Part shown: positions 1 to 7,272 of the stretch, piece after piece
Position numbering within the stretch: position 1 is the stretch's first letter
Layout: each line of letters starts with the position of its first letter
Assembly: GCA_003152595.1 (NCBI GenBank)
Contig: PMAM01000046.1
Span: forward strand, 28,685 to 43,980
Direction: 5' to 3'
Origin: Acidobacterium sp.
GTDB taxonomy: Bacteria > Acidobacteriota > Terriglobia > Terriglobales > Acidobacteriaceae
DNA: 15,296 nt
Made by a program: the position numbers and the translations under genes
Notes under the pieces: generated by a model
Databases searched by the model: none
What the model was told of the DNA's origin: nothing
What the model saw: the letters and a program-made list of their open reading frames with translations, nothing else

Positions 1-282
1 GTCGCGCCCGGCAATGACTGGATCGAGTTCGATCTCGAAGGCACAAAGAGCAATCGCAGCGCGATTGGTGCCCAGGTTACGCTGTTCTGGAATGGCCAGA
101 AGCAGATTCAGTACGTATCCGGCGGCAATGGATTCGCTTCGGAGAATGACCGGCGGTTGCACTTCGGCCTGGGAAAGAACCCACAGATCGAGAAGGCCGT
201 GATCCGCTGGCCCTCGGGAACCCTGCAAACGCTGGATCACCTAACGCCTAACCAACTCCTTCACGTGAAGGAGCCCGCATGA
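1..282 (+). CDS. ASPIC/UnbV-domain protein, C-terminal fragment
   Basis: This is the last 93 codons of a longer gene whose start lies left of the window. The fragment reads as the ASPIC/UnbV domain that closes CRTAC1-like FG-GAP repeat proteins. Visible hallmarks are SAIGAQVTLFW (20-30), the Ser-Gly-Gly-Asn-Gly turn near 40-44 followed by ASEND, LHFGLG (53-58), and IRWPSGTLQ (68-76). Such proteins are usually exported beta-propellers; the propeller and any signal peptide are outside the window. The TGA stop overlaps the ATG of the next gene as ATGA, so the two are probably translationally coupled. In enediyne gene clusters UnbV-like and UnbU-like proteins occur together, but similar pairs are common in bacteria with no enediyne pathway. 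Family assignment is firm. The molecular role is unknown. Confidence 0.88.
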   Translation, partial: VAPGNDWIEFDLEGTKSNRSAIGAQVTLFWNGQKQIQYVSGGNGFASENDRRLHFGLGKNPQIEKAVIRWPSGTLQTLDHLTPNQLLHVKEPA

Positions 283-1139
283 GTTGGACCATCGTCGCTC
301 CCTCGACCCAGCCCGAGCCGGCGCTGTGGAGGCGAGTACTCGACAGCCGCTTCATGCCGCCCATCTTCATCACACTCATCCTGCTGGTCGGCAACTTCTC
401 CTTTGGGATCCTTGAGAGCTACACCCGTACGCTCCTCGCCATCCTCACCAGCATCACGGGTGAGTTAATCCTCGGCCGCATCTTTTTAAAGAAGTGGCCA
501 CACCCCGCCAGCGCCTACATCACCGGCATCAGCGTCGGCATTCTGCTGCGTTCGCCCGCTTACTGGACCTACGCCCTCTGCGCCGCGCTCTCCATCACTT
601 CAAAGTACGCGCTGCGTTTTCGCAACCGCCACATCTGGAATCCCTCAAACTTCGGCATCTGCGCGATGCTCTTCCTGGCATCGGATTCCGTCGCCGGTCT
701 CAGCATTCAGTGGGGCAACAACTTCGCCTCGCTGGTTGCTATTTGGATTCTCGGCTCGGTGATCGTGTGGCGCGCGCGCCGCTTCAATATCACAGCGACG
801 TACGTTGCCTCTTTCATCGCACTCTCGTTCCTGCGCTCCTGGATCACTGGCGATCCCTGGCAATCGGAAATTTCCCCCATCACGGGTCCCATGTATCAGC
901 TCTTCATTTTCTTCATGATCACCGACCCGAAGACAACCGTCCGCTCGCAGACCGGTCAGTGCCTCGTTGCCTTCGCCATTGCCCTGGTGGAGTTCTTCAT
1001 GCGCCTCGACAACAGCATCTATGCGCCGTTGTACGCGCTGTTCTGGGTGGGGCCAGCGGCATTGTTGATTGAGATGTGGCTTGACTCGAGACGCGCTGGA
1101 GCCCTTCCCGCGGCTCTGCCAGGAACGCAGGCGGCCTAA
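279..1139 (+). CDS. UnbU/RnfD-like polytopic membrane protein
   Basis: A 286-residue inner-membrane protein with about eight or nine hydrophobic segments (roughly 27-45, 48-66, 82-108, 125-140, 148-165, 171-187, 203-216, 226-242 and 248-267). The motifs NPSNFGI (121-127) and MITDPKTT (213-220) resemble those of the RnfD/NqrB superfamily and of the UnbU proteins named from enediyne clusters. In RnfD/NqrB a Thr in an SGAT-like motif carries covalent FMN. Here the nearest equivalent is SPITGP (199-204), so flavin attachment is uncertain. The gene begins inside the stop of the UnbV-like gene (ATGA), which supports a joint function. It ends in TAA and overlaps the convergent FAD gene by four bases, leaving no room for an intergenic terminator. 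Family likeness is fairly sure; electron transport activity is not shown. Confidence 0.82.
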   Translation: MSWTIVAPSTQPEPALWRRVLDSRFMPPIFITLILLVGNFSFGILESYTRTLLAILTSITGELILGRIFLKKWPHPASAYITGISVGILLRSPAYWTYALCAALSITSKYALRFRNRHIWNPSNFGICAMLFLASDSVAGLSIQWGNNFASLVAIWILGSVIVWRARRFNITATYVASFIALSFLRSWITGDPWQSEISPITGPMYQLFIFFMITDPKTTVRSQTGQCLVAFAIALVEFFMRLDNSIYAPLYALFWVGPAALLIEMWLDSRRAGALPAALPGTQAA

Positions 1140-2728
1140 CCTGAAACTGCCTCGCGATCCAGTGTGAACCCGCAACGCTGCAACATCGCCTCGATCTCGG
1201 CGTGCGTCACATTGAGTTTGCCGGCGCCCTCGAGCACATCCCGCGCCTCCACCGGATACCAGTTGCGTCGCTCAGCCCGGCCCAGCCCTGCGACGTTGAT
1301 GGGCTCAATCGAAGTGTGAATATCGCGAATCAGGATTTGCGATTCCGCCTGGGTCAGCGGCTTCCGCGCACGTTCCATCAAGCTGCTGCTGGCCGGACCA
1401 AAGACGGAATCGTCGCACAGCAGAAATGACGTTACCAAATGCGCGTTGCCCAGCCTTCTTGCTGCTTCCGAAAAGCTGGCCGCGGCAAAATAGAGAAGCG
1501 TGAGCGCGATGAACACCGGGAAGTTGCTCATGTTCGCATAGAGCGCCCCGATCAGCCTGGCCGTTGCGAGCAGTTCCCTGTCGGTCTGCTCGGCGTATCC
1601 CTGCATGTGCGCGGCGAATCCCGGCTTCTCCCAATCCTCCTCGAGAATCCTCGCCAGACGTGCCAGACCGAGCAAAGTTAGCGGAAATCCTGTCGAGAGC
1701 AGCGGATCGACAAAACCCGCAGCCGACGGCAACAGCGCCCAGCGATTCCCGGCAATCCGGGCCGAGCGGAAACCCAGCCGCGGCATATGGGTGAACGGTC
1801 TCTCTGCTGTTGCGCCCGCAAACTGCTCCTTGAGCGCTGGAATCTGATCCAGGAGCCACTCCCATGCGGCTTGCCCCTCTGCAAATCGTAACCGCGATGC
1901 GCACACATCCGTCGCCGCCACGCCAGCGCTCGTAACTCCGTTGTTGAAGTGCAATACCCAGATCCATCCGCCATCGAAGATATGATGAACAGCCGCATCA
2001 TCGATGGGATAGGGCGGCGCGGCGCCCGCTGTTCGGTCGAATCGGATCCTTTCAAGACGCCGTACCCCGGAGAAATGCGAATAGAGCGACTGTGTCGGAG
2101 GGAAATCCAAATCTCTCTCTCCCAACTGGAGCGCGCGATGCAGAAATCCGCGCGGTCCCGTCGCATCGATGACAAATTTTGTCCGGAACTGAACTTCACG
2201 ATCGTTCCGTACTCCTCGCAGGGTCACTCCGTCAGCTTCCTCCTGGATTTGGCGCAGATCAACCTGATCGAGGTACACCACACCCAACTTTTGCGCTTCC
2301 TTTAAGAGAAAGTGATCGAAATCCGCCCGATACCAGTGCGTATCGGCGACCTCATCGCGGGGGCTCGCGGCCACCAACAGCTGATCCCGCCGATCTGGAT
2401 CGGCGAGCCTCGATGCGCCGAGCACATGATGATGAAACGTGAACCCACGTTTCAGGCCCACCGCAACTGTCGGATAGGATCGCTGCCAACTCCCCCACTT
2501 CGTCAGCGGCCGCACCGACGGCAAGTCGTAGCGCACCGCGAGTTCATCGAGAAGCAGATTGGACAGTGGCGTCGACGACTCGCCAATGACGACACGAGGA
2601 TGCGTGCCCTTCTCGATTAGAACAACCGAGCGTCCGAACTGGCGCGCAATCATCGCCAGCAGTGATCCGGCGAATCCTGACCCTGCGATCGCGATGTCGT
2701 AGACGTCGATCAGCTCAGCCCTCCGCAC
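1136..2728 (-). CDS. FAD-dependent oxidoreductase, tryptophan-halogenase-like superfamily
   Basis: A 530-residue flavoprotein of the group that includes tryptophan halogenases and geranylgeranyl-reductase-like monooxygenases. It has an N-terminal Rossmann dinucleotide fold with AGSGFAGS (15-22), the FAD motif FVIDATGPRG (185-194), and a second FAD contact AAGFVDPLLSTGF (336-348). GESSTPLSN (49-57) and GWIWVLHF (254-261) resemble halogenase motifs, but the canonical WxWxIP is changed to WIWVLH. Without it and without a certain catalytic Lys, halogenation should not be assumed; hydroxylation or saturation of a lipid or aromatic substrate is equally possible. The C-terminal 130 residues include a hydrophobic stretch (403-418) that may touch the membrane. 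The start is GTG at 2728, overlapping the radical SAM gene by 19 bases. A GGAGG lies just after that GTG, so the exact start is unsure. Confidence 0.8.
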   Translation of the reverse strand: MRRAELIDVYDIAIAGSGFAGSLLAMIARQFGRSVVLIEKGTHPRVVIGESSTPLSNLLLDELAVRYDLPSVRPLTKWGSWQRSYPTVAVGLKRGFTFHHHVLGASRLADPDRRDQLLVAASPRDEVADTHWYRADFDHFLLKEAQKLGVVYLDQVDLRQIQEEADGVTLRGVRNDREVQFRTKFVIDATGPRGFLHRALQLGERDLDFPPTQSLYSHFSGVRRLERIRFDRTAGAAPPYPIDDAAVHHIFDGGWIWVLHFNNGVTSAGVAATDVCASRLRFAEGQAAWEWLLDQIPALKEQFAGATAERPFTHMPRLGFRSARIAGNRWALLPSAAGFVDPLLSTGFPLTLLGLARLARILEEDWEKPGFAAHMQGYAEQTDRELLATARLIGALYANMSNFPVFIALTLLYFAAASFSEAARRLGNAHLVTSFLLCDDSVFGPASSSLMERARKPLTQAESQILIRDIHTSIEPINVAGLGRAERRNWYPVEARDVLEGAGKLNVTHAEIEAMLQRCGFTLDREAVSG

Positions 2729-3669
2729 TTCTGACAGCTAATTCGAAGCGGAATCTCCTGGAACAGGTTCATCGCCTGCAGCCGCTCGATACGTCGCGCA
2801 TGACAAGCACCGCATTTTCGATGAGCGCGGAGATCCCACAGATCGACAAAGACGCGGCCTCGCCTCAAGCCGATCCCGTATTCCGTCGCAGCCTCCACCG
2901 TGGCAAGCGATGGCGGAGAAAATTCTCCCCTCGCCATCAGCTCTTCCATTGCACCATTACCAGCCCGGGTTGGAATCAACGTGGCCGCAGTGGCTCCGCA
3001 GTCAAAGGCGAACTCCAGTGATCGAGCCGTCCATTCGACAGCTTCCTCTTCGCGCATAAGCGGCGGCTGAACCAGAATGAACACGCGCAAATCAATATCG
3101 TTTTCGCGGAGCCGATCCGCAGCCGCGCGGAACTGATCGAGTGTCATTCGCTTGTTCAGCCGGCTGAGAATCTCCGGATGTACCGTCTCCAGGCCCATCG
3201 CGACTTCCAGTCTGCCGCCCAACCGGTCCCTGAAATGAAAGCAATCCTCGCCGATCAGTGCCGGATGGCACTCGACGATCACCCGCTCGAAGGCGCGCAC
3301 CCGGGTTGCGATCGCGGCGTGATCTTCCAGAGGGATCGCCCTCCGGTCGAAGAAGCTGCCGCTGTTGTAGAGCTTGATCTGGCGTGCTGGCGTTAATCGC
3401 TCCAGCGCGTGGTCAATTTGTGCAGGAATTGCTCCCGCCGGCGTTTCACTCGCCAGAGTGTTGCGCCACAGATCGCACATCAGGCAACGCCATGGACATT
3501 CGCGATTCGTCAAAAACACGGTCGCAACTGGCACGATTTCACCCGAAGCACTCCGCTCGTTCTCGACAAAGAAGGCCCACGGCCGCAGCGGATCGACGGC
3601 GTTGCGCGGCCCGCGCCGCGCGAGGATCCACGCGTCCCGCTGAGCCAACGTCTCTGGATGCGCGGCCAC
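2710..3669 (-). CDS. Radical SAM protein, RaSEA/TIGR01210-like
   Basis: A 319-residue radical SAM enzyme. The cluster-binding motif is NRECPWRCLMC, with Cys 58, 62 and 65 (CxxxCxxC), followed by an Asp-Leu-Trp. LYNSGSFFD (100-108) and the following basic/Pro segment resemble the GSF(L/F)D signature of the archaeosine-type RaSEA family; VAMGLETVH (157-165) fits that family as well. The C-terminus carries two CxxC pairs (about 286/289 and 312/315), which could hold zinc or an auxiliary cluster. I chose GTG at 3669. It sits seven bases after the upstream stop and has GAGG five bases before it. A longer frame to 3762 would run 86 bases into the preceding gene and its extra residues look like non-protein sequence. 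A tRNA role is not certain; the biosynthetic-like neighbours suggest another substrate. Confidence 0.83.
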   Translation of the reverse strand: MAAHPETLAQRDAWILARRGPRNAVDPLRPWAFFVENERSASGEIVPVATVFLTNRECPWRCLMCDLWRNTLASETPAGAIPAQIDHALERLTPARQIKLYNSGSFFDRRAIPLEDHAAIATRVRAFERVIVECHPALIGEDCFHFRDRLGGRLEVAMGLETVHPEILSRLNKRMTLDQFRAAADRLRENDIDLRVFILVQPPLMREEEAVEWTARSLEFAFDCGATAATLIPTRAGNGAMEELMARGEFSPPSLATVEAATEYGIGLRRGRVFVDLWDLRAHRKCGACHARRIERLQAMNLFQEIPLRISCQKCGGLS

Positions 3670-3674
3670 CGAAA

Positions 3675-3678
3675 CCTC
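3675..3678 (-). promoter_or_regulatory. Ribosome binding site fixing the radical SAM start
   Basis: GAGG, partly made from the TGA stop of the asparagine-synthetase-like gene (stop 3677-3679), lies five bases before the GTG at 3669. This is a typical stop/restart arrangement and is the main reason for shortening the radical SAM gene. Confidence 0.6.
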
Positions 3679-4996
3679 AGCGGTACAGGGCAAGGAACTG
3701 CTCGCGGTATTCCGCCTCGCGATACGGCAGCCGCTCCCGTAGAGTATCCATGGACACCGCACCGTGCTGGAAGCGCCGCTTGGGAAAGACCGGCATCTCC
3801 AGTCCAGTGACCGCCCGCACCCCTCTCGCGACGATCTCGCCCTTCAGCTCGTAGAGCCGATCTACACTGTATTGCGTCAGTTCGATGAACGGAATCGCCT
3901 CGGCCACCGCGATCACTTCGGGCCGGGTGTACGGGCTGAAGCCTTCGAAGTCAAAGTGATGTGCGGTTGCATAGGTTCGCACGTACGAGCGGCTCAACCC
4001 GCCGCTGTACGTCAGTGAATGCTTGATCTTGCCGACCCCCCACCCCTCCTGATACAGCATCGGATTGTTAATCACACTGCGAATCGTCAGCTCAGGATTC
4101 TCTTCGATGGGATAATCCTTCAGATTCTCGTCGCCGCCGTCGCCGTCGATCAGATACCGCCATTCCGGATAGCGGCCACGAATGCCGTGCGCCAGCGCCA
4201 GCGCCATGGTCGCCGACTCCACGTCCAGCAATTTGTAATCTTCGATGATACGAATGGTCTCGCCCACGTCGAGCGATGTGGCCTCGGCCTGAATCGGCTC
4301 AAGAAACAGCGATAAGCCCAGGCGTTCAAGAAACGCATGCGCCTGCTGCACATCCGGGCCATCTCCCAGGTCGAGGACAAACGCCTTCAGGCGGCTCGGA
4401 TTCATGCCCAGCTTGCGCATGACATGATACGTCACGAGAAAGACGCTGCCGCTATCGATCCCTCCGGAAAAGCACGCTCCTATCGGTTCCTCTTCGGGGA
4501 TCGTTCGCAGCCACTGCGCAATCTCCTCGGCGAGCGCCGCGATGTAGGCCTTGCCGATGGCATCCAGGTCTGCCGGCAGCGAGCCCATCACCGGCGTGAA
4601 GAACCTCGTGTAAACCGGATCCGGATCGGGACAGCCGATCAGTTGCAGATCGACCACGTAGTGCGCGGGCACCATGCGCGTATAGCTGGGATGAAACTGA
4701 CCGTAGAGACCCTCCGCCTGCAGCCACTCGCGAATCGCATCGATTCGGGACGCCACGATCAGTGCTGGCCCCTCCTGGCGCTTGGCTAAAAAATAGCGCA
4801 TCGGCCGATCGAGCGAGCGCGCCATCCGCACCATCTTGCCCGACTTCGCGGTCAGGGCAAACGAACCCTGGATCCCACGCACCGCATCGGCGGGCCCATC
4901 CAGAAGAATCCTGCGAGCGTCATCGGCGCTCATGTTGTAAAGGTGATTCGATTCCGGTTCGACCAGGTCGACGACTCGTTCGACGTAATGATCCAT
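3677..4996 (-). CDS. Asparagine-synthetase-like enzyme without a glutaminase nucleophile
   Basis: A 439-residue protein of the class B asparagine synthetase/beta-lactam synthetase group. The ATP PP-loop is FSGGIDSGS (176-184). A second nucleotide-site motif DGDGGDENLKDYP (284-296) replaces the usual GEGSDE. The first 130 residues keep a shrunken remnant of the glutamine amidotransferase fold: GIQGSFALTA (41-50) and ARSLDRPMRYFL (59-70) match the G.FA....ARD..G..PLYY region. However, there is no Cys at position 2, which the glutaminase needs, so it likely uses ammonia, a free amine, or catalyses intramolecular amide formation after adenylation. The start ATG at 4996 has GAGG five bases upstream. 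It is followed after seven bases by the radical SAM gene, suggesting a shared product. The acceptor acid is unknown. Confidence 0.85.
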   Translation of the reverse strand: MDHYVERVVDLVEPESNHLYNMSADDARRILLDGPADAVRGIQGSFALTAKSGKMVRMARSLDRPMRYFLAKRQEGPALIVASRIDAIREWLQAEGLYGQFHPSYTRMVPAHYVVDLQLIGCPDPDPVYTRFFTPVMGSLPADLDAIGKAYIAALAEEIAQWLRTIPEEEPIGACFSGGIDSGSVFLVTYHVMRKLGMNPSRLKAFVLDLGDGPDVQQAHAFLERLGLSLFLEPIQAEATSLDVGETIRIIEDYKLLDVESATMALALAHGIRGRYPEWRYLIDGDGGDENLKDYPIEENPELTIRSVINNPMLYQEGWGVGKIKHSLTYSGGLSRSYVRTYATAHHFDFEGFSPYTRPEVIAVAEAIPFIELTQYSVDRLYELKGEIVARGVRAVTGLEMPVFPKRRFQHGAVSMDTLRERLPYREAEYREQFLALYR

Positions 4997-5018
4997 CTGC
5001 GCCTCGCAAGCAGTTTAC

Positions 5019-5049
5019 GCGGAGCGGCTCAGGAAAATCTCCGCTCCGC
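5019..5049. repeat. Perfect 9-bp inverted repeat between DUF169 and AsnB-like genes
   Basis: GCGGAGCGG (5019-5027) and CCGCTCCGC (5041-5049) form a perfect nine-pair, very GC-rich stem around a 13-base loop. It fills most of the 64-bp gap downstream of the DUF169 stop. No T-run follows on the minus strand (the next bases are GTAAACTG), so it is not a classic intrinsic terminator. It may stabilise the upstream mRNA end or lower read-through into the AsnB-like trio. Confidence 0.5.
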
Positions 5050-5060
5050 CCGCCGTCCGC

Positions 5061-5819
5061 TTATGCGCCCATCGCCGCCAGCGATTCCTTCACCGTCGGG
5101 TTCTGGCCTGCTTCAACCGACCGCCTGCGCATCTGATGGAACTGCGAAAGCACAGCATTGGCTTTCGACAGAGTCTCAATCCGTTCCGCATAGGCCGCGA
5201 GCTTCGCACCGGGAATCGCGAAGATCGCCACATCGTCCGACAGCACATCCAGGTAAGCACGCGCGCCGCAACAACCCAGGCTCAATGCGGCGCGGCCCGT
5301 GTTCATCACCTGTGGAACCACGGCACAGGCCGGACGTCCCATAGCAGGCGCCACCTGATTCTCCACCTGCTGTGCAGCCTCGGAAAGAATCAGAGTCTGA
5401 TTCGAGTTCACAAACAGGAGCACGATGTCCGGCACCTCTTCCGCCTGCGCGAGTGGTCCGTACACCACATAATTCGGCTGCGACTGCAGCACCGGGATCT
5501 GCGGCACATCTTCCGGCCGCACATAACCCAGATCGGCGAAGACTTTCAGCGCATCCATCAGGTCCGTCTGCTGCTCCGGCGACGGCTGCAGGTTGTGCGT
5601 GTGGACGCCAATGGCGCAGCTATAATAATCGGCCGCCGTCGTTGCGAAGGACCCCGCAGCTCCCTCTTCCCAGAATCGGCATCCGGCGGCAACGCGGCCG
5701 GAATGTGCGGGCACGCCTGCCGGCTGCGAATCGGAAAATGAGATCGCTACCGGCGGCTGCTTCAGATGCAGCGACTCGACCAGAATCCTGGCGATCGATG
5801 CGAAATCCGTGTGGCTCAT
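5061..5819 (-). CDS. DUF169 family protein
   Basis: A 252-residue cytosolic protein recognisable as DUF169. Features are KQPPVAISFSD (20-30) in the N-terminal strand, Cys 47 in the CRFW motif (47-50), YYSCAIGVHTH (65-75) with Cys 68, Cys 165, and a GCCGAR (182-187) near the end of the domain. The conserved Cys residues suggest metal, cluster or cofactor binding, but the family has no established activity that I know. The start ATG at 5819 is backed by a strong AAAGGAG (5824-5830) four bases upstream. It follows the heavy-metal-domain gene by 43 bp and precedes the AsnB-like gene by 64 bp with a hairpin between. It probably belongs to the same transcript as the ABC importer. The family call is good and the function is open. 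Confidence 0.82.
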   Translation of the reverse strand: MSHTDFASIARILVESLHLKQPPVAISFSDSQPAGVPAHSGRVAAGCRFWEEGAAGSFATTAADYYSCAIGVHTHNLQPSPEQQTDLMDALKVFADLGYVRPEDVPQIPVLQSQPNYVVYGPLAQAEEVPDIVLLFVNSNQTLILSEAAQQVENQVAPAMGRPACAVVPQVMNTGRAALSLGCCGARAYLDVLSDDVAIFAIPGAKLAAYAERIETLSKANAVLSQFHQMRRRSVEAGQNPTVKESLAAMGA

Positions 5820-5862
5820 GACACTCCTTTATCGAATCGGACCTGCTGCTTTCGGAAAAGCC

Positions 5863-6168
5863 TTAGCTGTGTGGTTCGGGTTCAGCGGTGAAGCCCAGTT
5901 CGGAGATGAATTCGCGCAGCCAGGCTTCAGTCACCGATTTCGGATCGTATTGAATCGTCACCTGCGCGTCAGGATAGGTGGCCCTCACCCGCTTCACGCC
6001 CTTTTGCTCACGCAGCATGGTCTCCAGACCCACCGCGCACGTGACGCAGGTAAAGCCCTTCACGTGCCAAACGACCGTTTTTGTCTCGCCAGCATGGGCC
6101 AGTTCCGCAGCTGCGACCGTTCCCACGCTGGCCAACGTCATCATCTGCACGAAGCGTCTGCGTTGCAT
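5863..6168 (-). CDS. Exported heavy-metal-associated (HMA) domain protein
   Basis: A 101-residue protein with an N-terminal export signal and one HMA fold. MQRRRFVQMM followed by a short hydrophobic stretch and AELAHA (21-26) looks like a Tat signal (twin Arg at 3-5, weak consensus) with cleavage near residue 26. The ferredoxin-like HMA domain spans about 30-97, with the metal site GFTCVTCAV (38-46, Cys 41 and 44) in place of the usual GMTCxxC. It is MerP/CopZ-like in size and probably binds a soft metal such as Cu(I) or Hg(II) in the periplasm, but ligand identity is inferred. The start ATG at 6168 is chosen over an in-frame GTG nine bases earlier because that GTG overlaps a perfect GAGGAGG. 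It lies 48 bp after the ABC substrate-binding gene. Confidence 0.82.
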   Translation of the reverse strand: MQRRRFVQMMTLASVGTVAAAELAHAGETKTVVWHVKGFTCVTCAVGLETMLREQKGVKRVRATYPDAQVTIQYDPKSVTEAWLREFISELGFTAEPEPHS

Positions 6169-6176
6169 GATGTCCA

Positions 6177-6183
6177 CCTCCTC
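6177..6183 (-). promoter_or_regulatory. Strong ribosome binding site for the HMA gene
   Basis: GAGGAGG lies eight bases upstream of the ATG at 6168. It absorbs the in-frame GTG at 6175-6177, which could otherwise be taken as the start. Confidence 0.65.
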
Positions 6184-6216
6184 TGCCCGATCACCCAGGG
6201 TCGGACCACAAAATTC

Positions 6217-7272
6217 TTATTTCGCTGCAGCCAGGCCCGGGTCGTATTTCCACGCCGTCTGATTCGACGCCTGATCGGAAAACCGCGTATCCGTGTATTG
6301 GTTGAACTCGATCCTCTTGTTGAGCACACCGGTTTCGATCATCAGGTCGCGAACCATGTCGAAATCGGCCTTGCGCGGCGCCAACTGGCTGTAGACCACG
6401 CGATCCATCGGCTTGGTCAGCGCCCATCGCAGTAGCGCCGGCTTTTGGTTGTAGTAATAACGACCCACGAAATCGGCTGCATCCTCACGATACGTTCTGC
6501 CCTTCTCCAGCCACAGCCCGGAGCGCGCAATGCCATCCACCAGAACCTGCACGGTCTCGGGCCTCTTATCGATCAGGTCCTGCTGCACCACGAGAATGCA
6601 GGACATATAGTCGGGCCAATAGTCACGCGCCTGGAACAGCACGCGTCCGTAGCCGCCCATCTCTGCCTGCGAAGGGAAAGGTTCGCCCATCACGAAGCCA
6701 TCGATCGCACCCGCGGCCAGCGCGCCCGAGACGTCAGGCGGAGCCATCTCCACCATCCTGATGTCGCCCGGCTTCATGCCCCAGACCTTCATCGCGCGAA
6801 ACAGGATCAAACGCTCGTCGGAGAAGCGGCTCGGGATGGCAACCGTGCGCCCCTTGAGATCGCGGAAGATCTTCACCGGCCCATTCTTCTTCACCACCAG
6901 GGCGCTGCCATAGCGATGCCCCAGATACACCACCTTGATCGGCACACCCTGCGCTGCCAGAGCAATCGCCAGAGGCGCGACGATAAACGCCGCCTGCACC
7001 TTGTTGGAAATCAGCGCCTCCTTGATCTCCGGAAAGCCCTGAAACATGCGCGGTAAAAACAGCTCGCCGTTCTCCGAGAACTTCGAGATGTAATCCGTCA
7101 CCGGACAAGTCAGCTGGCAGGTCACAGGAATGTAAGCAACCACGATCTTCCGTTGGGCGGGCGGACGAAAATCGTTCAGGACCACGTCCCAGTTCACGTT
7201 GAGCCACGCGTGCAGCCCGGTGATCAACACCAGCCACGCCCCGCAAATGACCACCGCCCTCTTAGGACTCAT
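6217..7272 (-). CDS. NitT/TauT-type ABC substrate-binding protein
   Basis: A 351-residue periplasmic-binding protein of the NMT1/SsuA/NrtA type. An uncleaved or lipid-free signal anchor spans about 6-24 (AVVICGAWLVLITGLHAWL). The fold then runs KIVVAYIPV (42-50), the usual PEIKEALISNKVQAAFIVAP segment (81-100), DLKGRTVAIP (138-147), and GFVMGEPFPSQAE (192-204) in the second lobe. Odd for this family, two Cys (52 and 56, TCQLTCP) sit where the ligand pocket begins. The ligand cannot be read from sequence; nitrate, alkanesulfonates, amino-pyrimidines and other small molecules are all used by relatives. The start ATG at 7272 lies inside the last codons of the permease gene (11-base overlap). A longer frame up to 7326 only adds permease-overlapping sequence. 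Confidence 0.85.
   Translation of the reverse strand: MSPKRAVVICGAWLVLITGLHAWLNVNWDVVLNDFRPPAQRKIVVAYIPVTCQLTCPVTDYISKFSENGELFLPRMFQGFPEIKEALISNKVQAAFIVAPLAIALAAQGVPIKVVYLGHRYGSALVVKKNGPVKIFRDLKGRTVAIPSRFSDERLILFRAMKVWGMKPGDIRMVEMAPPDVSGALAAGAIDGFVMGEPFPSQAEMGGYGRVLFQARDYWPDYMSCILVVQQDLIDKRPETVQVLVDGIARSGLWLEKGRTYREDAADFVGRYYYNQKPALLRWALTKPMDRVVYSQLAPRKADFDMVRDLMIETGVLNKRIEFNQYTDTRFSDQASNQTAWKYDPGLAAAK

Noticed and set aside
1136..2728. Calling the FAD enzyme a tryptophan halogenase
   Set aside because: The WxWxIP motif is altered and the catalytic Lys cannot be fixed without an alignment; only superfamily membership is supported.
3670..3762. N-terminal extension of the radical SAM protein
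   Set aside because: It overlaps the preceding gene by 86 bases, lacks a ribosome binding site, and a well-placed GTG with GAGG exists at 3669.
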